A stretch of DNA of 64,000 bases from Tretioscincus oriximinensis (taxonomy: Eukaryota; Chordata; Lepidosauria; Squamata; Gymnophthalmidae), in contig JAJVDF010000237.1 of NCBI GenBank assembly GCA_022410635.1, forward strand, positions 260,485 through 324,484, given 5' to 3'. A model generated the notes under the pieces. The model was given only the letters and a program-made list of their open reading frames with translations, was not told the origin of the DNA and did no database searches. Both the position numbers and the translations under genes were made by a program. This document shows positions 11,761 through 23,661 of the stretch, one piece after another (position 1 is the stretch's first letter; every line of letters starts with the position of its first letter).

Positions 11761-13612
11761 AATTGGATCCACATTTTTCACCCTCTTGTCTGCCTTCCAG
11801 TTTATTCTGCACACTGTTCCCTAAGTTATGGCAACCAAGAGCAGAGTTTTAACAGCGGGATTTGAAGTGGAATCAATATCTATAGAGTCAACGCTTTCAG
11901 CCTCTGGACACAGAACTTCGATTAGTTGAGAATTGGATTCATGAGAAAGCAAATACTGTCTGGTATTATCACCCGTCCTTTCTGGCACTTAGCTAGGCTA
12001 ACTCCTGAAGGATCATTGCCTGGCATAACTAAATTTTGCAAAAATCATTGCCTAGTAAAATCTCAACACGTGGGAAATAATATCGTGGTGTATTTCACAG
12101 AGCTGTATGCTATTTGTTAGATACGTTTTTGCTACCATTCAAAGCTCCCTCAGCGTTTCTTGGAAGCCTCTCCGTTTTGAGCTGATTCATGCAGAATTAG
12201 CGATGGAATTTATACTGGGCAAAGAGGATTTGCAAATAGCACCAGCTAACCCTGCAACCTTTTATGGGCAATTAGTTCGGGATGGAGGATAGAGATCTTC
12301 AAACACACAAAATAGCTGCAGCCTATTGGGTTTTGCTGACTGCAAAGGCATCCATTTGGCCTTCTTTCTCCACTAGCCTTCCAAATGGTTAAGAAGACAA
12401 AGAATCCATCAATTAGACATTTGAAATCCATACCAAAGGTGGCATGTGGACAGGGATGGTATGCCAGCATCCTGGAGGAAATATTGTGGAGGGATGCTGG
12501 CTATTTGCATAATGGTGTTCAATGGGACAGTCCAGACTGGAGATATTTGGCCAGCGGATATCACTCCAAAACATTGGGATAAGCTTCCTGTATTTAGCAT
12601 GCTCTCTTCCATTGGTTCTGAAGACCACATGATCTCAACAACTACTTTTGGGTTTCCTTTGGTTTCCTTTGAATATGCAATTTAGTAACACAATTTGCAC
12701 TATCACAGAAATGCATCTCCCTGTTAGACCAGAAAGGAACATGGCCTTCTGCATACCTCCCTGTTCCAGTCCAGAAGTCCTAGAAAGCCAGTAGACTTCT
12801 AGTAGACAGTAGAAGTGACTATCTTAGGCACATAGATTGTACCATGTTCCTTCTCAAGGAGGGAAGGAGCCCCCATAGTGGAATGGATCCCTGATAAATG
12901 CATAAAGGCCCACTATCAGCACACTGTTTTTGCCAAAAGCAGTACAGATGTATCTTCTGGATATTTCCAAAACTGGCTTGGCAAATGGGAGCCAAAATAC
13001 GCAATGAAAAGCACTGAGTGNGATGTATGTTTTCTGCCAACAGGGTAGTCAACCTACAGATGGTATAAGACAGGTGTGGGGAGCTTTTTTTCCTGCTGGG
13101 GCTATTTGGATATTTTGTAACATCCGCTCTCCACACTGAGGCCACACCCCCTTTCCACTGAGGACACGTCCCCTCCTGCCCATGCCTCCTCCCCCACCCT
13201 AAACATGGACTTTTCCATGTTATCCCATCCCTTCATCCACCTCCCTTTCTTAGCTTCCCTTCATTTCACTTCATTTTTTAACAAGGTGAGGAACCATTAT
13301 CTAGCCAGGGAAGTCAAATGGTTCCTCAGGAAGCATGGACCAAATGGTTCTGCAAGCTGCCTCTGGCCACCGGGTCTTAGGTTCCCCACTGCAGTATAAG
13401 AAGTTCCATACAATGTGGTTCAAGGCCAATTTTCTGGTTTGTTCTCCTGGAGAAATATCTCATAATTCCACTTCTGAGGCAATTCCGTTCAGCATTCACC
13501 AGAGCAAGATCTGAGAAATTAGATTTAATGATGAAAGTGGTGCATCAGCGGGGTAAAAGCTGTAGAGGATTCTTACACTTCTTCCTAGATTGTAACCTGT
13601 ATGAAGCCATTA
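11761..13612. other. No gene recognised
   Basis: Several overlapping short frames occur on both strands around 12385-12685 without a recognisable domain. A GC-richer patch at 13120-13200 repeats CCACACCCC-like motifs. No repeat family is confidently assigned. Confidence 0.4.
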
Positions 13613-13615
13613 GAG

Positions 13616-13921
13616 CAGGCACAGATAGCTCAGTTGCTAAGGAATCCGTCTCTCACCTGGGAGATGGGGTTTCAAAACCCTGTGTCAAACGTGGGGAGGG
13701 ATGAGCACCTTCCACTAGCCTGTAGCTCTAGCCAACCCAGGTATTTGAAAGCAAGAATTGCAAGAAATTGCAACTGACTGCAAGTAGATACATGGGAACC
13801 ACCAGAGCCTGGTGGGGAAGATAGAATGTCAGCCTTTGGGCAAAAATACCCTTGTAAGCCAATTTGAATCCCTTTGAAGGTGAGAAAAGCGGGGTATAAG
13901 AACCCAGTTCTTCTACCTGCA
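13616..13921 (+). mobile_element. SINE-B, near full length
   Basis: The tRNA-like head reads ATAGCTCAGTTGC (A box) and GGGTTTCAAAACCCTG (B box region). It is followed by GGGATGAGCACCTTCCACTA, the TTGCAAGAAATTGCAACTG core, GGTGGGGAAGATAGAATGTC and GGGGTATAAGAACCCAGTTC, ending in a short TTCTTC tail. This is the best reference copy in the window. Confidence 0.9.
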
Positions 13922-15275
13922 CCCTCTACTAGGAGATTGTCAAAGAAAGAACGAGGACATTTTAAAGCCTTTTAAAATAAGAGATAATTTTATGGAAGAC
14001 ATAGGGAGAGGTTATGATGGAGCAGGAAGCAGATAATTGTCTCTTCTTATTAATTTTTTTTGGCCTGCTCTATGTCTTTATAATAGCAGTACATGCATTT
14101 TTATATTTGTATATTGCATTCTGAACTGGACCAGGATGGTTTTTAATGATGTAATTGATATGGTCTGGAGACTAATCAATAAAGATATTTAGCATTCTTT
14201 TATAGTTGGGTCATTCCATATTAGGGAAACCAATTCATCCCTACCTGACTATCCATCCACTATCATCCAGTATCTCCAAAAACAAGTAAAACATCTAATA
14301 GAAGATAACCTGCTCTTTCTAATGAAACAAAATGAAGAAAATGGGAGGTGATAATATTGAGCAACAAGGCATCAAAGATGGACAAATTCCATGCAAGTAA
14401 TTTTTGCATGAAATTTGGATAAGCTTTGATGCCTTATTCTTAAAAAAGGTTCCACTTGATGTGGAATGAATCAGTTTGCCTGATTTGACATTCTTGAATG
14501 GCAGATGTCACTGTCACATGATTGTCCACATATTGAATATATTGATTCAAATGAATCAATAAATCTATGGTTGATTTTGTTCCTTAGCTTCTCCCCTTCT
14601 CTTTTCTCTTGTTCCTCAGCCTATTACTAGGACATTTCACCCAATTTATGTGAAATATGCTCATGAGTTCTTCTATCTCCAAGGGAATTCTTTCCAGTAC
14701 AGTGCATACCCTATAAAATACAAATGACTGCAGCCATCGCTAAGACGTGTGTCCCAAAGAAAATAATTAATTTCTGTAAGACCAATGCAAACCAAAGTCA
14801 TTTCTGAGAAGCGTGTTTCTTGAGTGATTGAAATAGTTGCGATCATTCCAGGCTATAAAAGTAGGTCAGCCAATGGAGCATCATTTGCTTCTTTGCCACA
14901 AATGTCTTTTTTTTATGTATGTTTATCTACGCAGGCTTATGGAAAATGAATTCGGAGGGGGAAGGGAAATCACAAACAGCAAAATACATAAATACTGCAA
15001 ATATGTTTTGGGTACAAACACAATGAAAGACGAGAAGTGACATCAACCTCTTCTCTCCTCCCCAAACTCTGCAATGCCTCAAATTAATAGCAAAATAAAA
15101 CAATATAAAAAGTCATGAAAATCAAAACTGTCTCATAAGAAAAAGTCTATATGTCACCGTGAAGGACCATAACTGGAAGAGCCACAATAATCCAGTAGGT
15201 GAAAGCTATGCCTCTTGACTAACATCTTATAGTAGCGCATGGGCTATCTAGATGGAAACAGGGATTGTTATTCCC
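13922..15275. other. No gene recognised
   Basis: Low-GC intronic-type sequence. No repeat, RNA gene or coding frame could be assigned. Confidence 0.4.
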
Positions 15276-15779
15276 ACTAGTGGAATTAGCCCATTGCATT
15301 ACGGTAACGCAAGGGGCCCTAGCCCTTCCTCCCCCTTCCTCTCATTTATGTCTCCACCCACTCCCTTCCTCCCTTGCCCCTCCCATCCCCTTTCATTTGC
15401 TGCTTCTTTGTTTCATTCCTCCTTTCAGTCTTCCTTCTTCCTTTCCTTCTTTATTTTTCCTTCTTTATCTTCTTTCTTTCCTTTTTATTTTTCCTTCTTT
15501 ATCTTCTTTCTTTCCTTTCCATCTTTTATCCATTCCTTCCTTTGTTTCCTTTCCTTCCCAGTATTGGTCCAATACTGAACCCTTTGGTATTCCACTTCTC
15601 ACATCTTTCCACTCGAAGAACTTCCCATTTATTATTTCCCCCAGAAAATTATTATTTTCTGTCTTTTAGCCAGTTTCCAACCCAGGACTCTGGTCTCTAC
15701 AGGCTGCCAAAGTTCCAAGCCCTGTGATTGTTTGTTATACCTCGGAATGTTGAACTCTTCCACATACCTTTTATTACTT
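15276..15779 (+). mobile_element. Unclassified interspersed element, family D, copy 1
   Basis: Starts ACTAGTGGAATTAGCCCATT, has a long C/T-rich interior (TTCC, TTTC units), then TATTCCACTTCTCACATC, CCAACCCAGGACTCTGGTCT, one 38-bp unit (GCTGCCAAAGTTCCAAGCCC), and ends TACCTCGGAATGTTGAACTC with CCTTTTATTACTT. The next copy starts at the very next base. Confidence 0.75.
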
Positions 15780-16230
15780 ACTAGTGGAATTAGCCCATTC
15801 CTTTATGGTAATGCAACACGTTCTAGATGCTCTCACTCCTATCCATGCCTTCATCCACTCCCTCCCACCCTTTCACTTTCTGCTTCTTTGTTTAATTCCT
15901 TTCTTTCAGTTTTCCTTTTCTTCCTTCTTCCTTCTTCCTTTCCTTTTTTATTTTTCCTTCTTTAACTTCCTTCCCTTCCTTTTTTCATCCATTCCTTCCT
16001 TTGTTCTTCCTTTCCTTCCTGATCCCAGTACTTAACATTGAGGTATTCTATTTCCAACATTCTTCCATCCAGAGAACTGGCCATGTATTACTTCTCCTTG
16101 TTTTCTGTCTTTTATCCAGTTTCCAACCCAGGACTGATCTCTGGAGACTAGCAGAGTTCCGAGCCCTCTCATTGGTCATTATACCTTGGAACGTTGGACT
16201 CTCCCACATGCATTTTATTATATATGATGA
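15780..16230 (+). mobile_element. Unclassified interspersed element, family D, copy 2 (head-to-tail with copy 1)
   Basis: Begins again with ACTAGTGGAATTAGCCCATT, repeats the pyrimidine-rich interior and the GTTTCCAACCCAGGACT to GTTCCGAGCCC segment, and ends near GCATTTTATTATATATG. It directly abuts copy 1. Confidence 0.75.
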
Positions 16231-16511
16231 TTGTCTCTGGTTCCATTTCAATTTCCAGCATGCAACACACTCTGTAACCAGCAATTGATCAGAACCGGAA
16301 CACCGAGCTGGTCAAAACAGTGTCCTGTTATAGTGTGCCCTCAAGCTCCTTAACCGATGAAAATCTGTTCTTGAGCCTTACAGAATTTACCTCCCAATCT
16401 GAACAATGACCAGCCACTGTTCTTGATTTTAAGCAGTTGAATTAAAGGTGTCGCATAGAGGAAAAAATCAATGGCTCCCCAACTGTTTCTAGTAACAGCT
16501 AGTGTGGTGTA

Positions 16512-16739
16512 AGAACCAGTCTGNTGCAGTGGTTAAAGTGTCTGACTCCCCACTTTCTCCCAGTTCAATTCTGCACTCCTCACAAAAGCCAGCTGTATGA
16601 CCTTGGGCTAGTCACAGTTCTTCAGAGCTTTCTCAGGTTACTTCACAAGGTGTCTGTTGTGAAGAAGACAGAAGGTTATATAAGCCGCTTTGCTTCCCTT
16701 CGGGTTGAGAAAGGCAAGGTTTGAAAACCAACTTCTTCT
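16512..16739 (+). mobile_element. SINE-A copy (Sauria-SINE-like)
   Basis: AACCAGTCTGNTGCAGTGGT, CCCAGTTCAATTCTGC (B box), AGCTGTATGACCTTGGGCTA, GGTGTCTGTTGTGAAGAAGA and ATATAAGCCGCTTTGCTTCC. This is the form with an AAGCCGCTTTG tail and a TTCTTC end. Confidence 0.85.
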
Positions 16740-16989
16740 AATATCCCATGAAAGGACTATACCTGATAGATAGCAGCCAGGTTAGCTTTCAGATAGGATA
16801 AGATAAATTAATGGAAGACAGGTGTATCAATGGCTATTCGGATGGGAAAACAGGCANGATTCCTGAACTATNATTTGCAGAGAGTCCATAACAGGTGAAG
16901 GCTGTGCAATTGGTGCAATTGGTGGGCCATAGTGTGAGACAGAATGCTGGACTAAATGGGCTATGGCCCCTTTCATCAGGAATCCTCTT

Positions 16990-17268
16990 ATGAGGCACAG
17001 TGGTTAAAAGATGGCTTTTCACCTGAGAGATGGAGTCTGGAAGCCCTGTGTTGGCCATGAAGACAGGTGAACACCCTCTACTGGCCTCAACTCTATCCAA
17101 CCCAGCTATCCAAAAACAAGAAGTGCAAGAATCTGCAACATATTGTGCCTCAATAAATGGGAACCACCTCACTGTGGTGAAGGAAATAGAATATAAGCTT
17201 TAGTGCAAAAACCAGCTTTTAAGTTTTCTTTTCCTTCTTCCTTCTTCCTTTTCTTCTTCTTGACATCC
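16990..17268 (+). mobile_element. SINE-B, diverged copy with pyrimidine tail
   Basis: GGCACAGTGGTTAAAAGATG head, GGAAGCCCTGTGTTGGCCAT, ACCCAGCTATCCAAAAACAA, AATGGGAACCACCTCACTGT and a TTCTTCC-rich 3' end. Confidence 0.7.
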
Positions 17269-19149
17269 TGTTTTTAACACAGCTTTTCAAACTTAGTGGA
17301 CTTTATTCTGGGAAAGTCAAAACCCTGACCGTCTCTTTCTTTCTTTCCTGGATGTACTTGAGGAGAAGCAATCACTGAACCTTTCATCCAAGGGAAAGAA
17401 AATGTAAACTGTCTTATTATTCCAACCACGTTCCTGTGATGCACACAATGGCTTTGTTAAAACCAGAGACAGTCCCAAGTGACTTGGATGAATTCAGCAC
17501 AACCACAGACCATTTCTTCTTCTTCTTCTGAAAGGTTGGGGGTCGCTTCAAAAGCCCACGTGATTCACATCCAATCCTCTGATCCCTTTGGATCTCGGAA
17601 CCCTACCTCTTGTTTTAAAGCCTACATCCCGTAAGGCTGCCTGTTATCACAACGAGATCAAGAGCAAAAGATTTGAAACCAAGAGCACAGTTGGCAAACG
17701 CTCATTCCCTCCACCACCCATTCTTTCTTAAGTCTTCAAAACATCTCGCCCATTTTTCAAGCTGAACAGAAAAGACAACTATGTCATACACATCCAAGGA
17801 GAAATATGTAAAGCCAGAATTATCCCACTGTTTTGTCCACAGAAAAATGGCAAGCGTTCAAAGGCAAGGCTTCCAGTTAGCATGAAGAAAATCCTGCTTT
17901 CCGTTTCTGACATTTCCAATTAGGAAGTTCAAGTGACTAGCGAAACGAAAAGATGCTTATTGGCTGCAGCCCTAGAGACCTATCCAGAGGGATTACACGA
18001 TACTGGAACAATGAATCAATGGCCTGAGTTAAAAAAAAGAAAGAAGGCAATTTGACAGATCCAGGCGGGATTCTGTCTTTCTGTTGCATGTGGGCTTGAG
18101 AAACAAGCTGAATTTGGATCTGCGCAACGGTTTCNATTGAAGATGAGATGTGACCTGCTTAAAGAGATGACCTCTGGGCTCATTTAATGAGAGACATTTT
18201 ACATTGCATTTGCTTTACCTGGTTTGGGAACCCCAGAAATCTCTTTTCTTCCAGTATTTAGGATTTCATAGCACTGAAGATATCTCTTTATATTGGGTTG
18301 GGCAGGAAACTATCTTAAGTAAAGAGGTAGGCTTTCCACTCAAATGGCCACCCAGTAAGCAGCAATAGAAGTCAGGTTTGGTATTGCCAGGCCTGGAGGC
18401 AGACTGGACTATTGTAATGCATACTATGTGGGGTTACCCTTGAAGACCTTTGGACGCTGCAGCTGATGCAGTGTGGCTACAAACTTACTTACTTAGTTAG
18501 ATAGATAGATAGATAGATAAATTGCAGAGTGGCAAATTTAGGTTCTTACATATCCAGGTAACTGGCTTCTTTTTTGCGTTTGGAGATGGGATGCTTTTTC
18601 TAATATGGAAATCTAGAAAAAAACACTGCCCGGTTGATCCCTGAGTTTCAATTTGTTCAGGCAGATCATTAAGTGACCGGGTTGACAATTGGGCTTGGGC
18701 AGAATTTAGAGCCACATTTCAGAAGATTAGCTCAAATCCAAAAAGTGGAAAGCTCCAGCAGACTGGGNAAGTCAATCTGCAGAAGGACACTTTCTCAATT
18801 ATCCTTTAATCAGCCTGCTAATCTGGACAAGCTGGGATTCCAGATGTTTTTGAGGGGGGAGAGGAAAAAGGTGGAAGAGAATTTTGACAAATAATCACAA
18901 GCTTCTGATGCAATAATCTCACACAGCTAAACAGAAAGACAGAGTTCTGTGCACTTAAGGGGGAAGGCACATCTGGATGTTTATGGCCTTGTTTGAAGAT
19001 AACTGTCATAAAAGACTTGATTATTAGTCCCACAGCATCTGAAGAAGTAGATGTGTCTACGAAAGCTTATGCCAGCTACTTTTCTACTGTGAGTCTCTAA
19101 ATGCTACTAGCCTCTTTGCTGGATAAAAGACTTTAGTTAATGAAGAGGA
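17269..19149. other. Repeat-poor intronic stretch
   Basis: Mixed-composition sequence without obvious transposon signatures in 17290-18490. A short (GATA)n run sits at 18498-18521. The frames at 18497-18894 are short and unrecognised. Confidence 0.4.
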
Positions 19150-19680
19150 GGAGGAGGAGAAATGGAATTTTCTACCCAGCTTTTCTCACCTGAAGGGACT
19201 CAAAGTGGTTTACAAGCTTATTTTTCTGCCCGAACATAAGAACATAAGAAGAGCCATCCTGGATCAGGCCACAGCCCATCAAGTCCAGCATTCTGTGTCA
19301 CACAGAGGCCCACCATATGCACCTGGGCAGTCTGAACAGAGGAAAGCAAAATATGCTCCTGTTCATGACTCCCTGCAAATGGTATTTCAGGAGTCCTGCC
19401 TGTTGCTCCGTCCCAGAGGCAACATCCAGACATCCATCCTAGTATCCATTTATACCTTTAGTGTCCAAGTTTTCTATCTTCCCTACCACACTACTAGGAT
19501 AGTCCCCATTTATCTAATCACAATTTCTTGCTTTCGAATAGTTGTGTTGGCTAGAGCTGAGGCCAGTAGAGGGTGCTCACTCCTCTCCCTGGCCCACACA
19601 TTGCTTCAAACTCGGTACCTCTGTTGAAATACAAAGGCCTTTAACTGCTGTACCACTGTGCAAGCTAATGCAGATTAGTC
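19150..19680 (-). mobile_element. SINE-B split by a CR1 insertion
   Basis: Left part 19150-19226 reads TTTCTACCCAGCTTTTCTCA and GGACTCAAAGTGGTTTACAA. The right part from about 19466 resumes with TTCTATCTTCCCTACCACAC, CACAATTTCTTGCTTTCGAA and GTTGGCTAGAGCTGAGGCCA. The break is filled by CR1 sequence. Confidence 0.75.
19227..19465 (-). mobile_element. CR1 LINE 3' end inserted into SINE-B
   Basis: Starts with the 8-mer tail ACATAAGAACATAAGAAGAG, then GCCATCCTGGATCAGGCCAC, CACACAGAGGCCCACCATAT and CATCCAGACATCCATCCTAG. A 5'-truncated CR1 on the minus strand. Confidence 0.85.
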
Positions 19681-20905
19681 TGATCTGGGTTAGCAGGAGG
19701 CACAGGCATTTGCATTTGAAATGGAACAAAGTATGGAAATATTCCAATGTCAAACTATGGTCACACGTGACAACACGTTCAATCGCACACGGCAGCACTG
19801 TCTTTGAGGAAAGCTACACATCCGCCTTCAAAGATGTTTCTGAAGTTCCCTTTGAAGGTGGCAGTTCAAATGCACTCTCCATTAAGTGTGCAACGACATC
19901 ATTTCTGCTTCTACCTACATCTAGCATAAAACATCAAATGGACTGCGGACAATACATTTTCAGCAGTGTTACAACACGCGTAGAGCGAGTGTCAAACCAG
20001 CTTACCTGTCATCCACTTTAGGGATCTAATATGGATTAGGGGCATAGTGTCAACTAGATTACTGAGCCTGTGGCTAAGCTGGGCCTAAGGTCTGCAGGAA
20101 CACAAGATTTTCCTACCACGATGGTAGCATCATCATGATTCTTCTCCATGTGTTAATGGAGTTTTCGCAAAGAATGAGGAAAATGCTGCCTCAAAATATT
20201 CTTTCCAGGGCCATGCCTGCAGCCACAGAGGTGAGAAGCCTTCCGATGTGTACAGATCCTCAATGGAATTACCAGAAGACCGCAAGAAGAATTGCATGAC
20301 ACACGACAANGCAGAATTGCATATTGAGCATGCTCAGTATTTCCTAGTTAGTTGCCTCTCACACCAGCATAGGGGTCCTGGTTGAGCATGCTCAGTATTT
20401 AGTTCCTGGCTAATTGTCTTGCCTATTCCACATGGATTTCGCTGGTAAGTACGAATGAGTGATATCCACAATTGCTTTTACATTGTGGGTTTTACATCGT
20501 GTACTGAACAGTTATATTCAAAATAAATAAATAAATAACGATGTGGTTCAAAAGCACCCAACTGTAGATTGCTCCTCAATAACTCCCATTTACACACAAA
20601 AAGTGCCAACGAAGTATTCAATTCATTGCCCTAGCTAGATGGTAACAGGCTGCTGAGAAAATGGCAAGTGAAAGACTTCCCATGTTGCCAATGACAAACA
20701 GGACAATAGCTGCTATTCAAACACCAATCAGCAGAGGGGACACCTCTTTAGTGGCACCAATTACAAGAATGCTTTGCAGCTGTGGCAGCAAGGAGAAAAG
20801 TGGAAGGAAGGACAAAGTGTGATTGAATGGTGGGCTGTGTAATGAAGATGGGTGAGCATGCGAGCAAGTGGCTGGGATGGGTGAGGGATGGTTGAAAGGC
20901 CAAGT
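19681..20905. other. No gene recognised
   Basis: A 159-codon plus-strand frame at 19542-20021 begins inside the SINE and shows no family resemblance. An exactly repeated GAGCATGCTCAGTATTT occurs at 20326-20343 and 20383-20401. Confidence 0.4.
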
Positions 20906-20910
20906 AGCTA

Positions 20911-20943
<33 letters not shown>

Positions 20944-21080
20944 AAAGATGAAGATGAATAAGATGAATAAGATTTATTAATTTTATTTATTTATTTTATT
21001 TTTTAGTACTTTTATCCCGCCCTTCACCCTAAGGTCGCAGGGCGGCTTACAACATTAAAATAACGTAACAGTTAAAAACA
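20911..21080 (-). repeat. (GAT)n microsatellite and L2-type LINE tail
   Basis: About 11 GAT units at 20911-20942, then TTTATCCCGCCCTTCACCCT and AAGGTCGCAGGGCGGCTTAC. That is the reverse complement of an L2 3' end. Confidence 0.65.
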
Positions 21081-21090
21081 GTGACCCACA

Positions 21091-21192
21091 AAGATGAAGA
21101 AGAAGAAGAAGAAGAAAGAAAGAAAGGAGAAGAAGAAGAAGAAGAAGAAGAAGAAGAAGAAGAAGAAGAAGAAGAAGAGGATAAGAACTCCT

Positions 21193-21222
<30 letters not shown>
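21091..21222. repeat. Facing (GAA)n and (TTC)n arrays
   Basis: A GAA-rich purine array at 21091-21184 is separated by about 8-10 bases (ATAAGAACTCC region) from about 11 TTC units at 21190-21222. It forms a large inverted repeat made of triplet DNA. Confidence 0.9.
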
Positions 21223-21224
<2 letters not shown>

Positions 21225-21320
21225 AAATGGCACTAATGGCTCAGTCGCTAAGAAGACGGTCTTCCATCTGGGAGATCGGGTTTTGAAGCCCTGTGTCGGA
21301 CATGGGGAGGGGTAATGGAA
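21225..21320 (+). mobile_element. SINE-B head fragment
   Basis: GGCACTAATGGCTCAGTCGC (A box), GGGAGATCGGGTTTTGAAGC (B box region) and CCTGTGTCGGACATGGGGAG. Only the tRNA-like head is present. Confidence 0.75.
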
Positions 21321-21479
21321 TGGGGAGAGGGACCTAGAGTGGGGTAGGGGGGTATGGCCACTAAGTGATGTTACCAATATCAAAATGGCCCTTTGCAGAA
21401 AAAGGAGAAGCCGAAAAGGTCAGGTAGACAAATGAATGGACAGTTGGGTAGGCAGGGGGCAGTGAAATAGTTTTTTCGA

Positions 21480-22345
21480 GCTATATCTTGACTTTTTTTT
21501 TTCAAATAATAAAAAACAAAAAATATAACCAAACAGAAACAATATAACAGCAACAATATTACAAAAATATCCTTTCTCCTTGTTCCCCCGGAGACCAATA
21601 CATGTACTTATTTATACAGGATTACAATAAGAGTCTTTGATCACCATAGCAATGGTATGAGATAGGATTTCATTTCTGTTAAAATTAACACCAAAGGCTA
21701 TCACATCATGCCAATCCCTTTCCCATGTTATTTCTGATATAACTCCTAATGTAAGTAGTCGCTTTTCCCCCATGACATCAAATAAGAAAAATTCTACCAG
21801 ATATTCATAATCGTCCATTGACCTTTATCCTTCCAACCTCTCGGTATTGTTATTTGAAATGCCCAGATCGACCTCTCCAATACATAGATCAATCTTGGCT
21901 GAAGGCGAAGATTTTTACATCTATACATCATTAACGTAGGTGCAATCTTAATTAAAGTTGAGCCAAGAATATCCCCTATTTCCATTAAAATTAGATCCCA
22001 AAATTTTTTGGACATGAGTGCAGTCATGCCACATATGGAAATATTTTCCTGTTCATTAACACCCATGCCAACAAAGCGGAGAAATGTTACCCATATGCAA
22101 GAGTTGGGCTGGTGTTCTATACCACCTTGTTAGGATCTTTGCTTGTAGCTCTCCAATTTTATTATATTTGATATGGTAGTTGTCTGCAATCCATCCTTCC
22201 CAACCGCTCTGTGAAAAGACTATGTCTTCCTCCCACCGAGGTTTTGAAAGGATTTGATTATTGTATCTCATTTTTATGAAAAGGGAGTATAGCATATCCC
22301 TATTTATTCTTTTATCTATTAAATTTTCAAAATCTTGCGCTTAAC
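21480..22345 (-). mobile_element. L1-clade LINE, ORF2 C-terminal remnant
   Basis: Minus-strand translation contains LTRWYRTPAQLLHMGNISP then LCWHGC and, after a frameshift, KKFWDLILMEIGDILG. This is the characteristic L1 ORF2 C-terminal pattern WY-(x)-P..LCW.C..GT..H..W..C..FW. Frameshifts make it non-functional. The 3' side (about 21480-21600) is A/T-rich. Confidence 0.75.
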
Positions 22346-22375
22346 CAATTATGTGATGTGGGATTTAGACTTCTT

Positions 22376-23102
22376 AAAGGGGGGTTTGCTCACCACGTTA
22401 TTAAGATGCCTGCACATCTGAGGCAGCTGTATCATCAGAATACGGACACGTGTAAAATCTGACTCCCATCAAGAACTCACACAGAGGCCATAAACGTAGA
22501 TCGTGAGGCAAGATCCAGGAGGTCCACGTGGGTCATGGAATCCTCCTGAGCACCCCTGTGCAGCAGTTTTTATTGTCTCCAAGACAGAAGGCGTGTACAG
22601 GAAGAGTGATGTCAGAAAGTGGGAGTTCAGAAGGTGTGGTTTGGGGCGGACNGGAGGTGGGTCCAGGTTGTGACCCCTGTGTGACGTGTCTCCCTCCTCC
22701 CAAGGGGCGCAGCCTGTGTAAGGAAGTTCCAATATGGGTATGGTTTGAGCAATACAAGATTGACCCTTTAGGCTTCCAGGACCTGTGACCTGTCACTCAC
22801 TCCAAGGTAAAAGGATGGACAAAAGACTTCCTCTTGCCCTTTTGAGGCAAAGGACTATGCCATTAATCTGTGGCTTCAGATACAATAGGTGCCCTTTGGA
22901 ACAATAGGCTAAGGAGTGTTACTAAATGGGAACTGCCCCAGGGCAGGAAGAGAGAGATTAGCTCTCTTGCCACACCCTGTAGAGGCAATTTTTCCCAAAA
23001 TTTTACATCCAAGCTGCCTGGGCTTCTGGGGACCAGTTCTTGTATATATTTATATCAAATATATTAATGCCAATTAATATATCACGTATGGTGAACCCCG
23101 AC
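22376..23102. mobile_element. Candidate DNA transposon of 727 bp with TIRs
   Basis: The left end reads GGGGGGTTTGCTCACCACGT..TATTAA. The reverse complement of the right end reads GTCGGGGTTCACCATACGTG..TATTAA. ACTTCTT flanks it at 22369-22375 and 23103-23109 (7-bp duplication). No transposase seen. Superfamily not assigned. Confidence 0.5.
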
Positions 23103-23381
23103 ACTTCTTCATTGCAACCTTCCCCACAACAGGCTCTTCTGTTAGTGCAACAAACAACCACAATGTCCAGTTACTCAACTGCTTGACTTATTCTCATTCG
23201 CCTTGAAAAACAACAACAACCTGTTTTTCTTTAGTGGCAATTAATCCCCTGGTTTAATTTAATTTGTAAATTGGCTCTCTTTTTTTCCAGGAAGTTTGCT
23301 GGGTTAACAACTTGACTATCCATCAGTCAGCAGTGTCTGTTAACTTTTTTCTTTTTACAAAGCAGAAAGACAGTTCACTTA

Positions 23382-23654
<273 letters not shown>

Positions 23655-23661
23655 TCATGAG

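Noticed and set aside
19542..20021. A 159-codon plus-strand frame
   Set aside because: Starts inside a reversed SINE-B and shows no family resemblance.
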